From Prinsepia uniflora (lineage: Eukaryota > Streptophyta > Magnoliopsida > Rosales > Rosaceae): DNA of 64,000 nucleotides. A model generated the notes under the pieces. It searched no databases, had not been told where the DNA came from, and saw only the letters and a list, made by a program, of their open reading frames with translations. Of the stretch, positions 11,126-23,573 are shown one piece after another (position 1 is the stretch's first letter; each line of letters begins with the position of its first letter). A program made the position numbers and the translations under genes. The DNA lies in contig CM064861.1 in assembly GCA_032719365.1 (NCBI GenBank), positions 78,922,863-78,986,862 on the forward strand, in the 5' to 3' direction.

Positions 11126-14100
11126 AAAAAATTTCGTCCTCGAATTTTCAGTAAGTGGGATTTCCTTGCAGTTGCAACTAACACACTAACAAGTTCCCTA
11201 GCAGTTTCTTTTTTAAAAGGATTTTGAAAGTGCAACTTCACTTGAACATAAGCAACTCCAAAATCTTGTCTGACCTAATGATCTCACATGAACATCCTCG
11301 TAAATAAACTCGGTATCACCTGAGCCATATCACATACCCTTAGATATGTCTAAAGAATCACCATATCTTCCAGGGCTCTGCCTCAGTTAGGTAACAATTA
11401 CTCATCAACTCAAGCACGAGTTTTAAAGAAGAAAAATACTAGACAGTACCCCAAACTTTATCCATCAAGATCTCAATAGTTTAAACATCACCTAGGACGA
11501 ATTGTAAACAACAACAATCATACAATCTTCTTAACCAAGCTAGGCCCAAAATTTCACAAAAATCCATACTCATCAAATCATACAAAATCTCTTGAACTCA
11601 AATATTAGTAGTGTTAAAATTAAAATCACTAAATTAACCAACCAATTCTCAATACTAATCTAAAAAACCAATCTGTATAAACCACCTTGGGAATTGTACT
11701 AAACATTTTCCGAGTCACATTCAAGCACCTATCACAATAATAATAATATAGCCCATAAGTTAAGTCACACCAGCCCTATGACCAAGCTGAACAAAGTCTC
11801 AACTCGAGTAACAATCACACTTATATAACAATATTTCGTGTATTCTAATATCCCGAGTATCAATTTTTTGGGAACTTTCTTATATTCGACAGCCTGAGAA
11901 AACTCTGCATTATAACAGTGGATAGAATTCATGGACTAATCACACAACACCACAATCCAACTATCAACCCTTGATTCACATTTCAAGTCAAGATGTTACC
12001 AAACTGAGATTAACCCAAGTACCATTTCCAGAAAGTACCACGAAATAATCGTATCCAAACAACACATAACTTATTTCATACCAAGACTTGACTTAACACC
12101 AAGATGAAACTTAAGGAAAACCTAGGCCTACAACCATAACTTGAATTCATTCCGAACTCCAATTCTTTACTTGAGACCATAACCAACAATTTCACTTCCC
12201 AACTTCCTACCAAACTATAGTTCTCAATTACGACTTCTTTCAAGTCGCAATCCAATATCTTGTTTCATGTTTGAGTCCTAAATCAATATCCAGTTCATTA
12301 CACCACTGGCTTTTCCAACATAAGACATTCTCATAAATATTCACTCTTTAATTAAATGCAGGGTCTCTAGAAGGGTGATAGAATGCTTATTTTCTCAATT
12401 CCAAACTCATAACCAAACACCCTAAAGTAAGGACATACAGATTTTTCAATTTCTCTTCACTGTTTATCCTTCCTTATCTAGTAATTTTCTTTTCTCTACT
12501 TTTCTTATTCCATTATCCTAACTCATTTTCGAGTATTAAACCGGTATTCATAAAATCGGTTCATATACAAAAATTATCCACGCTTAACAGTAACAAATTA
12601 CAAAGAACCAATATATCAAGTTGTTAGATGAAGATGTCGTTATCCACATCTTAACCTACCGGTCTAATACCTGCACAAGTTTTTCCTCCAATCTCTACTC
12701 CTTTCGAAATTCAAAGAAACTGTCATTTCAACATAGGTGATTCGTCATATGAATACTTCCTTGGTTTCTATAAACACCAAATGTCTCTAGAATGGTTTTG
12801 AGGGTAATACCAACTGTAACTACTATCCCTATCTTTCCAAAAATCTCATATGATCCAATATAACAAGGACTCAACATGTTACCCTCATCATGTTTTCAAA
12901 GAACTGGACGGTCTTGTTATACTAATCATATAATCTTTGGATTTCAACTAAACACATCCAATTTGGTGAATTCATGTAGTCCAACTTACCAACCGATCTA
13001 CAATACAATCACCCAGTCCTTATCACAATTTCTTTGGGTTCTTAAGAGTTGAAATACCAATTTCCTCATCATGTGAATCCCACATCTACTTAGGAATCAA
13101 AAGAAACTACTATATTCATATGGCTTTCACTACTACATCCTTTGCCTACTGGTATAACACGATATCCATCCAAAAACTTTGTCTCCCATTACCTCAAACC
13201 AACATACCAACAATGTTTGCCTGTAGATACTCTTAATCCCTTTGAAAGGCATCATATTAGTCGAGACATGGAATCCGTAAAAATCTTGCTCAAGGTACTA
13301 GCCACTACATTGGATTTCGTTAACAATACCCGATAATATACTGACAATACTTAATCAATTTCATCTTCTTCTATTATCTCGGGTTTAGCTCTTTTTGGAT
13401 TCTCGAGGAAAGTACTCTAACCTTTTATAACCTGCAACGTCCTGTATTTCTATTTATAGCAATCATGCATGAATAATTTTGTTAAAGAGTATACCAGTTG
13501 CAAGTTTAATGCAGAGTAACTTAAGACACATTTTTAATTGTCTGAATGCATGCGTGAACATGTACGAGTTCAACGACGCAAACAAATAATCGATTTCCAA
13601 ACTTTACAAATCATTAACCATGAGACCATAATAACCGTAAGACACTGTTAAGCAATCTACGACTCTTAATATTAGGTAATCTAATAATCTACCTCACGGT
13701 CACATTCAGTCATCTCGACACTCTCCTTATAAAGTATGCCAACCAATCATATGTAACAGTGTATGTGGGCTTCATGCACAACTCAATCCATTTAGTTGGC
13801 CAACATCCGATCTATGAACCATTTGATGTCTGGGATTTCATTCCTTCTATTTTTCCCTAGGTCTAGATATCTTTCCTTCACTCCCATTTTCATCTTCCAT
13901 GTCCAAAAATCAGCAAAACAACAATAAAAAATATCTTTCGAATAGTGTCTTGCCAATCTCAAAAATTCTTAATTTTCATTACTCCTCCTAATGGACTACT
14001 ATCTCATTTCTACTTGGAACCCATCTTAGTTCCATCAACAAGCATTGCATGCCTTGCAACATTTCACTAATTAACCCAAATAACATGTACTACACTTGCA

Positions 14101-15008
14101 TAAAACTAGTCCTCCATTAATGTATTGATCCTTATCAATTCAGGAACAATTAAAAATACCTTTATGAATCCATACATACTATTGGGCATGATTTAGTCCA
14201 AATAACTTTACCAAGAACTTACAATGATCCTTATCTCAACAGAAGGGTCATCTCCTTACTCAGCTTATGATATCCAGATCACAATTTGATTTCCAAACAT
14301 ATCTAGCCTTTCTTAATTGTTCAACAAATCACTTATCCGAGACATGGGTATTTATTCCATACTTATCACCTTATCGAATTACCTGAAATAATTATGAAAT
14401 TTTAACTTATTTAAATAAATAGATTCACCGGGCCTGTAACATTGATTCGGCTCCCACCCCGAAGCCTTATTCAATACTCAATATGTATCATCATTTCCAC
14501 CTTCTAGCTCTACTTGAGCCCTAATTTCTTAACTTTGACTCTTTGTCTAGTCCTATTCCAATATCTCGACTCACATCCAAACCATAACTGTATCCTGATT
14601 CCTATTGGAGTCCCAATTCGATATTCATACTCTATACCATTACTGATACTCATAATTGTCAACCAAAACATCACTACATGCATCGGATTCGATGGAAGGG
14701 CTTTCATGATCTTAAACCTCAAACACCTACTCTAACCGAAAGCTTATTTATCTATCACATCCTGGTCCACCATCACCACAAATACTATGGCTTCCACTTC
14801 TAAGCTCATTTACTATCTGAACCCACATAACCTTCTCCCTTATCATTACATAATATTCACTATTAAAACTAATAATCCAAATCCACTTCCAGCCATAACA
14901 CTATCCTGGGCTCTTACACTCGTCTCACTACCAGGTTGTGTACAAGGGTCGTATATCAGAGGCATGATATTAGAAAGCATAACTCTAAAACCTTGCTCTG
15001 ATACTAAG
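11126..15008 (-). mobile_element. LARD-1 internal region, non-coding
   Basis: About 3.9 kb between the polypurine tract and primer site with no gag, protease, RT or integrase similarity in any frame that I can see; open frames are under 100 codons and unconserved. Long LTRs around a kilobase-scale non-coding interior fit the LARD class of non-autonomous retrotransposons. An old gag-pol decayed past recognition is the alternative. Confidence 0.6.
14995..15006 (-). other. Primer-binding site of LARD-1 (tRNA-iMet)
   Basis: GCTCTGATACTA on the plus strand is the complement of TGGTATCAGAGC with one mismatch. It sits two bases inside the TG of the 5' LTR at 15009. Confidence 0.75.
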
Positions 15009-16484
15009 TGGACAGGACCTGTGTCTAGAACTCTTGAAAATTGTGATCGAGCCCTGCTCCCTTCTAACAAGTAATCCAAAATGCCAAATTTACCCTCAAA
15101 CCTTGTCAGATAAGGGATACAAGTACTTTTCCTCAATTCATGCCTCCGCCTCTCGAAAAGCCTTGAGTTCTGTGCAACGGTCTTGGAGGGTTATCAAAAT
15201 CAGGAAAACCAGGTGAGTGGACAAAAAGAAATAATTTTAAAACATAGTTTGAAAACACACAGCAATTACCCTCTGTATTCTAAGACCATGCATGCATATA
15301 TAAAATCATATATCACGATAATACAATGAATCTCGAAGTACGTGCAAATATTAGGAAATCTGACAAGATTAGAAAACAAGTCAACATAAACAATATCATA
15401 ATACCACAACTACAATCACACATAATCAACTCATCGTCGATACTTGCATACTAAATCATCATATCATATTTGCACTACCAATAGGCCAACCACTCAGGAA
15501 AAATAGAGCCCATCTCTAGACGTCCAATGTAGACCAACTCGGGAAAAATGAGTTCGGCTCTAGATGCCCAAGTAACCGTCTAAGGAGAACAGAGCCTTGC
15601 TCTTAACGTCTGAGACTAAATAACTACTTAGGAAAACAGAGCTCGGTTCTGGACGTCTGAGCATCAACCACATAACTCAACCACTTAGGGATATAGCATC
15701 AAAGTGGCCACCTAAGGATACAATATCTGGGCGTAACCCAGCAATCTGAGGAGGGTTGTTCATAAACACAACAATTCACAAATATCAAGAAAACATACTT
15801 TTATAACAGGTCTCAAGTTCTAAAACCATGTTCATAACACAACAATCCACATATATCCAGAAATCATATATTTTATAACACAAACAATCACATATTTTAT
15901 AACTCATATCAATTTCATATCCCAGATCCAAATCTTCAAATCCATGCATAAACTCAAAACACAATATATACAAAAGCCTTGCAAAACGTGCATTTAACGA
16001 ATTTCAGTAAAAATAACCAAAAATCGTATAAAAATCGTAATCAAATCATCGTAAAATAAATCACATAATAAAACCTTGAAAACCCTGTAAATGTGCATGT
16101 GTAATAGTTTAGGGAAAAGAAAGTCCACTCACACTTGATCCACATAGTCCGATACCACATTGCAAGCTTCTCTGTAATTCTCGAAAACAACACATCCTAT
16201 TATAAATCACTTCTCAAGGTTACCACTCATCCCAGGTAACTCATATTATAATCCCTAATTTTGCTGGGATTTTAAACGAATTTAAAACAACACCTAAAAC
16301 CTTTGGACAGTCAAAATTGCCCTGAGGCAATGTCCGATCATCTTGAAATTTGTACTATTTGACTTGCATCATCAAGAACATGTACATTCATGTTGACCAA
16401 ATTCCAAGATGGTGATTCACATGCCCATATGCGCCACCGTAGCTCCCTACGCGTAGGACTCAAGCACGGGACATTGTTCATCGT
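15009..16484 (-). mobile_element. LARD-1 5' LTR, truncated
   Basis: It starts TGGACAGGACC and follows 8719 onward block by block, including the tandem array. It breaks off at a point matching about 10200 of the left LTR, where an Athila-type LTR starts. The missing 0.9 kb is not found on the far side of that LTR, so a deletion accompanied or followed the insertion. Confidence 0.75.
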
Positions 16485-17780
16485 TGATAGGTCGTTAATT
16501 AAGTATCATTGTATATTATTTTATACCCATTATACTTGAATTTCAATATTAAAATAATAAACAATTGGAGAAAATAATATATTTTGTTGGGTTTTTGTAG
16601 AATTAAATAAAGCTTGGAATTTAGAACATTTTGGTAAAAGAATCGTCCCGGTAAGAGTTCGAACGAAGAAATTATGGACGAAATTCAGTGGATTTGTATA
16701 AATCCATTTTAAAATTGAAATTCATTTGCAAGAGGCCCAAACCCATCACGCCCAGCTCAGTCAAAGCCCAAGAAAATTAGCCCGTTAGCCCATCATGTGC
16801 GTCTAGCCTAACCGATTTGTCGATAGGCGCGTGCTGAAACTTCTTCTTCAGTTCGTCGCGTGTACGCCTAACACTCCCAGCTCCTGTCAACGCGTCTCAC
16901 GCAAAAGTACTGTACGCCTGTCAGTGCACACTTGCTGAAGTTACATCCACCAAACCCGTCCGCACCGCCGAATCCTTCAATCTTCCTTAGCTGCTCCTGG
17001 CCGAATTTACACCCCTCCATGCCCTGCTCCTTGCTGAATCATACTTGCCCCTTTTGGGCAGTTTTTTCACCATAATTTCTCCATAAAATCAGTAAAATTC
17101 CATCATTATTCATCATTTTGATTGTAATTATTTTTATATTTAATTTTTGTATTTTATTATTTGAATTTTGGCACTCCCTCTATAAATAGGGAGGCCATTT
17201 CATTTGTTTAGGGTCCCCAATTGTCCCCATTTTCCCCATTTGTTCTCTTTAGTTAGTTCATTTTCTCTCTTTTGTAGTTCCATGTTTAGTTCATCTTTTT
17301 CTTCATATGTTTTCTTTTAATTTTTGTTCTTAGATTTTCCTTTTAACTTCTTTGACTTCTCTTTTAGATACAATTTTATGCCTTCTAAATGTTTCAGAAC
17401 ATGAATACAATCTCCATATGTTTTACTTTCTAAATTTCATTTATTTCATAAGTTTTAGTGCTTTATACTTAAGTTTTAGTGCTTCATACTTCAATTTGAT
17501 GCTAAGTGTCGGCCGCTATCGGTGCACTTAACATTTGATTGAAGAGATTTTAATGTTAGCCGCTGTCGGTGCATTTAATCACAAATTTAAGGTGAATCAT
17601 GTTGTAAGCATTTGATGCATATTAATGTTTGATGCATATTAATGGTTGATGCATTTATAAAATGAAAAACGTATGCATGTATTTGAGATGATGTAGGTAA
17701 GATTTCGTGATTGGTTCAATATGAGCAAAATGGAAAGTGTTGGTAAAAATTGTGTTTGAAAGAAGTCTATTTTAGGAGTA
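16485..17780 (+). mobile_element. Truncated Athila-type LTR, plus orientation
   Basis: It starts TGATAGGTCGTTAATTAAG, the element-strand start of the Athila-A LTR family. It carries the TATA box TATAAATA (17181-17188) and two copies of the CCGCTGTCGGTGCA motif (about 17510 and 17560). The 3' end is lost around 17780, where another LTR family continues. Either a solo LTR that was later cut, or the 5' LTR of a deleted element. Confidence 0.75.
17181..17188 (+). promoter_or_regulatory. TATA box of truncated Athila LTR
   Basis: TATAAATA followed by GGGAGGCC, the same context as the minus-strand Athila LTR promoters in this window. Confidence 0.6.
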
Positions 17781-20408
17781 GTTTATACGAGAGGCGGCAC
17801 GTCTGATTCCAACATTCGAGGAAGAAGTTATGCGGTTCGGAAGTTCGGGGGTATTTTGGTAATTTGGTTGAAAAGTGGCAAATTGTTGACTTTTTATACG
17901 ACAAGTATTTTTCATGTATTTCGAGGACCATTAGGTAGGTCTTGATTCCCTGAGTACAACAACAGGTGGCACGCTGTCAGTGGACTTCGGACGGCTCGGA
18001 TTTTGGTCTAAATGCCTTAGGGGCAAAATGGTAATTTGTGTGGCAGCAGGGGTAAAACGGTCTTTTGTCTGCCTTTGTTTAAATCCTGATCAATGGGAGG
18101 AGGACATTTGTCCTTGGTGGTATATTTTTCACCTGGATCAGTAAAATATGGACATTTGTCCATTCTCCAGTGGCTTCCAGCCTATTCTCACATTTGAACG
18201 ATTAAAATAGGGCAGTAGTCATGCATATGGTTTAAATCGAGAGAGTAATTGAGAAGTGCTTGTGATCAGTGCTCGTGTTGGGTGTGTGACTGAGTGAAAA
18301 GGAGAGTGAGTTGTGGTGGTGTGAGAGTGAAGGAAACAGAGAGAAGGTAGAGTTGGGAAAAATGGAGAAATAGAGTAGTTGTGTGTGTGGGAGTGAAACC
18401 GTGAACCCAACCCATACACAACACCATAACCTGCACCTGAGGGGGTTAAGCCGTGAAGAGAAGAGAAAGGAAGAGTGTTGAGCTGTTAATGGCAGATGCC
18501 ACACCGGAGGACAGAGGGCAGCTAAGACGTACATGGCCCTGTTTTTCCTGGTTTTGTGCAAAATCAAAGAAGCACATTTTGGTGAGATAATGAATGCATG
18601 TGATGCTCATTCCAGCTTTTGAAGGTTGCTACTGAGCCTAGAAACATGAACCCGTGGCCAGAGGAGCTCGCGGTGGCCGGGAATAGAGAGGTGAAACTAC
18701 TGCGTTTTTCTTCTTCGAATCAGGAGGTAAGAATCAGACGTCCAATTAGTGTTTTCATGCGTAGAAACAATTAGAAATGAAGGGACGAAGGGATGGGAAT
18801 AAAAATGAGGAAGAATGGATGAGAAATGGAGGAAAACCGCCTTCTTTTGTTCAGTTGGACCGGGCTAGTCTGGACCGGTCAGAACCGGTCTGGCTGGAGG
18901 TTCACGATGATGAATAGTAAAAAGGGTGAGGCCCACGCGCAACCCCTTTGGGCAGCGTGGGCCATTTTCTGGGCATATGTTCAACATGTTTTTCACTCTA
19001 ATCGATGTAACAAACATTTTGGGACTAGTTTAGAGTTGATCGGACATCGTTTCAATAGGTTTCGGGATGTTCGAAGGTTTAAATGCTAGTTTAAAATTAG
19101 TTAAAAATTTGAGAAAATTACGGGGCTTTAATAAAAGCATTATGAAGTAGTTAGTGACCCTAGAATGTGATATGGACAGGTTCAGGAAGTCCGTTGATAG
19201 TGGATTATCCGGGAAAGCGTAATTGCACGCATATCGAGGCGACGACGCGAATGGTCTGTGAGTGGACTTTCCTTTCTAACTCATGATGCAGGCATAAATG
19301 TTTTCTATGATTTCTATATGTGATTTCTATGTTTATGCTTATGATATTTATGAGTTCAATTTTGCACGTATTTTGAAATATTTACGTAATTGCACGTTTT
19401 ACGAGATTATGGTTTTATGCTATGATTTGATAATGGTTTTGATACTATGATTTTAGGCTTTGAAATATGATTTGATTTCAATGATTTGTAATGGATTTTG
19501 AAACGTGATTTTGGTTTTGGAATCAGATTTCAGAAATATGATTCGGGATTCGGTTTTGGAGCTTGAAAAGTGGATTTCTGGATTTGGATTCGGAATGATG
19601 ATATGTGACAGGGGTGGGCCCGGATATGTGATTGGATTTAAAGACCTGGATTGAGGTTAAAGACTTGGGAGTTTAAAGACTCGGATATTGTGATTTCCCT
19701 CGTAGGCCTATTGAGTTTAAAGACTCGGGTGTTTAAAGACTCGGATTATATTAAGGTCTGGATTGAGTTTAAAGACTCGGATTGATATTGAGTTTAAAGA
19801 CTCGGATTGATATTGAGTTTAAAGACTCGGATAGATCCAGCAGGTTTGATTGATTGAAATGGGTTTCAAAACTGTTTTGAAATATGTTTGGATTTTTTTG
19901 ATAACTTGATGGTTTTCAATGATAAAGGTTTTCAAATGGTTTCCAGATGGTTTGGACTGAGGCCCGAGATTTGAGAAAATGAAATGATTTCTGGCTTTTG
20001 GTTTTATAATTGGCTATATTAGCTTGAATATGAAATAGTTTTATGAAATGGGTTTTATATGCATGCATTGGTTTTTAAATGGAGGGTATAAATGTCTTTT
20101 CTTATAAATGTTTTATAAACTTATTATTTGTTTTTGTCCACTCACAGTCTTTTATGTTCTTTTCGATACCCTTCAAGTTGATGCGGTGCGGGCTATTGTT
20201 AAGAGACAGAGACATCACACATGCGATCCACAGTGATGCTACGAACTCTGGTTAACTCAAGTTGGTTTTTGGTATGTTGACCTGGGTATCCCTTGTCTGG
20301 CCTGCGTGTTCCACTGGGGTTGAACGGGTATTTAGCCTTCGTGTCGCACGTGAGTTAGACGAGAGTATAACTTAGCCCTTAATCCCGAGGGACCCCAAGG
20401 TCATATCA
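17781..20408 (+). mobile_element. 5' LTR of plus-strand LARD-like element (LARD-2), 5'-truncated
   Basis: It is homologous to the LTR at 59630-61091: shared blocks include GTTCAGTTGGACCG, GATGATGAA, TTTTGGGACT, GTTCGAAG and the GCACGCATATCGAGG / GTCTGTGAGTGGAC stretch. It ends near CATATCA at 20408, directly before a tRNA-iMet primer site, so it is a 5' LTR reading rightward. The first bases (TGTAATGACC) are missing at the junction with the Athila LTR. Small frames inside are not genes. Confidence 0.7.
19633..19834 (+). repeat. Tandem repeat, TTTAAAGACTCGGA units
   Basis: About eight copies of a TTTAAAGAC(T/C)(C/T)GG core; the last three are near-perfect 25-bp units. It lies in the 3' third of the LTR, the place where minus-strand relatives carry their own arrays. 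Confidence 0.8.
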
Positions 20409-20410
20409 AT

Positions 20411-20422
20411 TGGTATCAGAGC
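20411..20422 (+). other. Primer-binding site of LARD-2 (tRNA-iMet)
   Basis: TGGTATCAGAGC is an exact complement to the 3' end of plant initiator tRNA-Met, two bases after the LTR end. Confidence 0.9.
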
Positions 20423-22779
20423 GCGGTTTATACGCTCTACGTGAGGTTATGGCTCCATAATAGTTGGTTCATCGATTACGGTGTTGTGATGTTGTTGTGG
20501 AAGTGATGTCTCGACCCAGAACAGCCCATCATCAACCTGGATACGTGAGTGATAGAAAATGATAGTACGATGGTTAGTGGCTTAGTTAGTAGCGAGATCA
20601 CTAGGGACTAGGTGATGTGTTTCCTGATACGCGGTGATTGGTGAGACGCCTGCCGGCTTTGGGCTGGAAACGATCGTGTGCTTGGCACTAGATTTGCTCG
20701 ATGGTTGGACCTTAGGGTCAGATGTACCATTGAGTTAATTGTGAGAGATACGATCGTTGGTTGGCCGACCTAGCCTATTGGGTCGGGTGGCGATCAGATG
20801 ACGATAGTCTGAAATTGTAACCATTTGGTCAGATTGGTTGAGGTTGGACTTGTGCGGCTACGAGTAGCCCGAATACTTCGGATGAGGAGTCCCCCCCTAG
20901 CGATGCTGATTGAGTCTACGTTCGTGATGACTTTGAGTTTAGCAGGTGTTCTTAGCCGGGTGTGACGACCCGAGTGGTGAGGTTGTTGTGAGATAGTGGA
21001 TGCTGTGGGTTTTGAGTAACCCGAGTGATGATGATGATTTGAGGAACCCCGTTGGGATGGCTAGTCTAGTAAATGTGAGTACCTTAGTGAGAAACCCCAG
21101 CATAAGTGCTTAGTCTGGACAACGAGATTTGGGGTTTGTAGTTGTTGTGGCTTGGGCCAACTTACGGCCGGTTTCAAGATGGTGTTGTTGGGCGCAGCCG
21201 AGGTATTGGAGGGTTTGGTGGATGACTCTAGTCCAGTCTAATGAGATTCGTGGAGATTAGTTGTCTTGACCCCGATCAGTAGAGTGGGGTACTGTGGATC
21301 TGGTTGCGGTCTGTTGACCCTAGGTTTCCCTAGATAAGACCATGGAGCGTTGGGTTGCCCAGAGATATGGAATATAAGAGAGGTCAGTCTCCCCGACCCG
21401 AGCGTAGATTGAGGGTTTTGGCTCAATCGAAAGCAGAAATTTGGGATTAGTGTGCGGTGAGCCCTAGATTAGAGATGATGTGCCATGAGCTGGGATGCTA
21501 TCGAATGGTAGGATGGGCACATCGTGCGTCTGCGGTTGTGACCAGTCGTGAGGTGCCGATGTCTGGTAGGAACCACGAACCGAGCTGGGATATGCGATGA
21601 CCATTGGCAGGTCATGTTTCGGTACGAACGGTTAGGATGCCGTTAGGTTGATCAAAGTAGCGCAGTGGACTTAGTCTTCGATTTGGAGTAGGCTAGGTTG
21701 GTATGGTTAGGTTGACCATGAGTGAGTTGGTTTCTTGGAGACCCACTGAATGCGCCGAATGAGTCAGTAGATGTTGGCTGTGTTGTAGTGCATTGGCATT
21801 TGGTGACTCGTACGTTAGTAATGCTCGGAGTTGAACCTCGGAAGGGTTGAGACGCGATAATCAGAAATGAGTGATGATTAACATCCTTTGGATGTACATA
21901 AACAATGTTAACCCGACAGGTGAGTTGGTCGGTAAGTTGGATTGTTTACGGACGAGAAGGTTGTCCGGGTGAGTTGTGGATTTTTTCCTAAGACCAGTAG
22001 AGTAGTTGACGTTTGGATGGTTAGTCTGGTGGTGGTATACTTGTTGGGGACAATGTCCCATGGTTGGAAATAGGAATATACTTCTAACATGGTTGGAATC
22101 TCGGAATCAGGAGATGTTGTGTTGATTCCGAGTTGGTGTTACATGTTGAGTGATGGATACTCTGGAGTCGATTTGGCGGGATTCATTGAAGGAACTTCAG
22201 GAGTTGTGAACAACCGTGCCCTCCCCCCCCCCCCCCCCCCCCCCCCCCCCCTTAATTGTGGACACGAGTGGATGTGTTCAGGAGTAGAGAGAGTACTTGG
22301 TGATGCCATGTTTGGCATGGTGGCGAGTGTCATAGGATTGTGTTAAGTTGGATTAAGGTAGGATGACTTATGATGATATGGTTATGGGCCATTGTGAGTT
22401 TTGTGGTATGATGACAAAAGAAAGAGAATAAGGCAGAATGAGAAGGAGTGACTATAACTGATTAATATGAGGTAACTGAAGAGAACCCATAATCTAGACG
22501 TGTGGTATTCTTGATATATCTGATCAAATGCGGTGGTCTGATCATTCGTGGGAATTAAAGGCGACGTAGTGAGACAGTAAATGGGATCCACGTAGGAGTG
22601 AGTGGATCGAGATTGGATCGCTTCTGGATTGAGTTTGGATAATCGTATGCAAGACAGAGCTTGGACATGTTAGTAGGATGACAAGACAAAAGTTGGAGAT
22701 ATCGACGAGGAGTGCGGTCTGTTTTTGCATACGTATGAGTATTTGGACTTGGATCTAGTGCTGGGTCTTCCCTATGATA
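20423..22779 (+). mobile_element. LARD-2 internal region, non-coding
   Basis: About 2.36 kb downstream of the primer site. A short ATG frame near 20505 soon hits a stop. Otherwise I see no gag or pol similarity, only G-rich, GTTGG/GGTTG-rich sequence and one long C homopolymer. It ends where the Tat-type LTR begins. Confidence 0.5.
22223..22251 (+). repeat. Poly-C run of 29
   Basis: An uninterrupted C29 (G29 on the other strand). Strands of this kind can form i-motif or G-quadruplex structures. The exact length is also a likely assembly or polymerase-slippage artefact. Confidence 0.95.
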
Positions 22780-23365
22780 TGTGTGGAACCCTAAAATCAT
22801 CCGAAAATTATGGAGCTGCCATGTGGCCCATAATTCCCAAAATGACCAAATTGCCACTGGAAATAACGCTAGTCATTTGAAAACACCCACAAATTAAATA
22901 ATCTATTTACCAACTAAATACGTTATTTAATCGGGTTAAAATCTCTGTGATATTAATATTCTCCCCGAGAGTTAATTGTCATTATTCTTGGTAACGGAAA
23001 ATTAATATTAATATTAAAACACAATAATTATCATTATTATCATAATGAGCTATTATTATAATTATTAAATAATATATTTAATTAATAATGTATTATTTAT
23101 TAATTACAAATTCAACTGACCAATCAGAACGCTCTGAGGCTCCCAAGATTTTCCTATAAATAGCGGAGCACATTTCATTTCCAAGGTATGTCGATTCTTC
23201 GCTTCGATGTATATCCTTTTGCTCTCTCAAAGCTAACTTAGGCATCAGAGTGTTCTTGGTCGAACAAGCCCCCAAGTAAATCAATCGAGGAAACGATAGC
23301 TAATTGTTTGCTGTTTGCAGGAATTGTGAGGATTTTTCGCGGTGGGTTCGATTTTTGATTCAACA
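22780..23365 (+). mobile_element. 5' LTR of Tat-type Ty3/gypsy element
   Basis: A 586-bp unit from TGTGTGGAACCC to TTCAACA, followed by a primer site and gag. It has a CCAATCAG box (23120) and a TATA box (23155). The partner 3' LTR is absent because the element is cut inside RT at about 26716. The start could be two bases later (TGTGGAACCC). Confidence 0.65.
23155..23162 (+). promoter_or_regulatory. TATA box of Tat LTR
   Basis: TATAAATA, about 30 bp downstream of a CCAAT box at 23120; the likely promoter of the gag-pol transcript. Confidence 0.65.
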
Positions 23366-23366
23366 A

Positions 23367-23386
23367 TTGGTGCTTTCATTGAGAGC
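23367..23386 (+). other. Primer-binding site of Tat-type element
   Basis: TTGGTGCTTTCATTGAGAGC directly follows the LTR. TTGGYGCTTTCATTGAGAG-like sequences take this position in plant gypsy elements; I cannot assign the tRNA with confidence. Confidence 0.6.
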
Positions 23387-23573
23387 AATTAAGGAATACT
23401 CAGAAGAAGCTCTCTCGGTTGTTCATCGTTCTTCAACGGTGTTCATTATTCTTCAGGGAATTGTTCATCGTTCATCTTTCTTCGTTCGTCGTTCATCGAC
23501 ATTGTTCGAAGATTTTGAACGTTGTTCAAATCATCCATCAATAACTTTCCTATTCAAGATTCTTTGATTCGAC

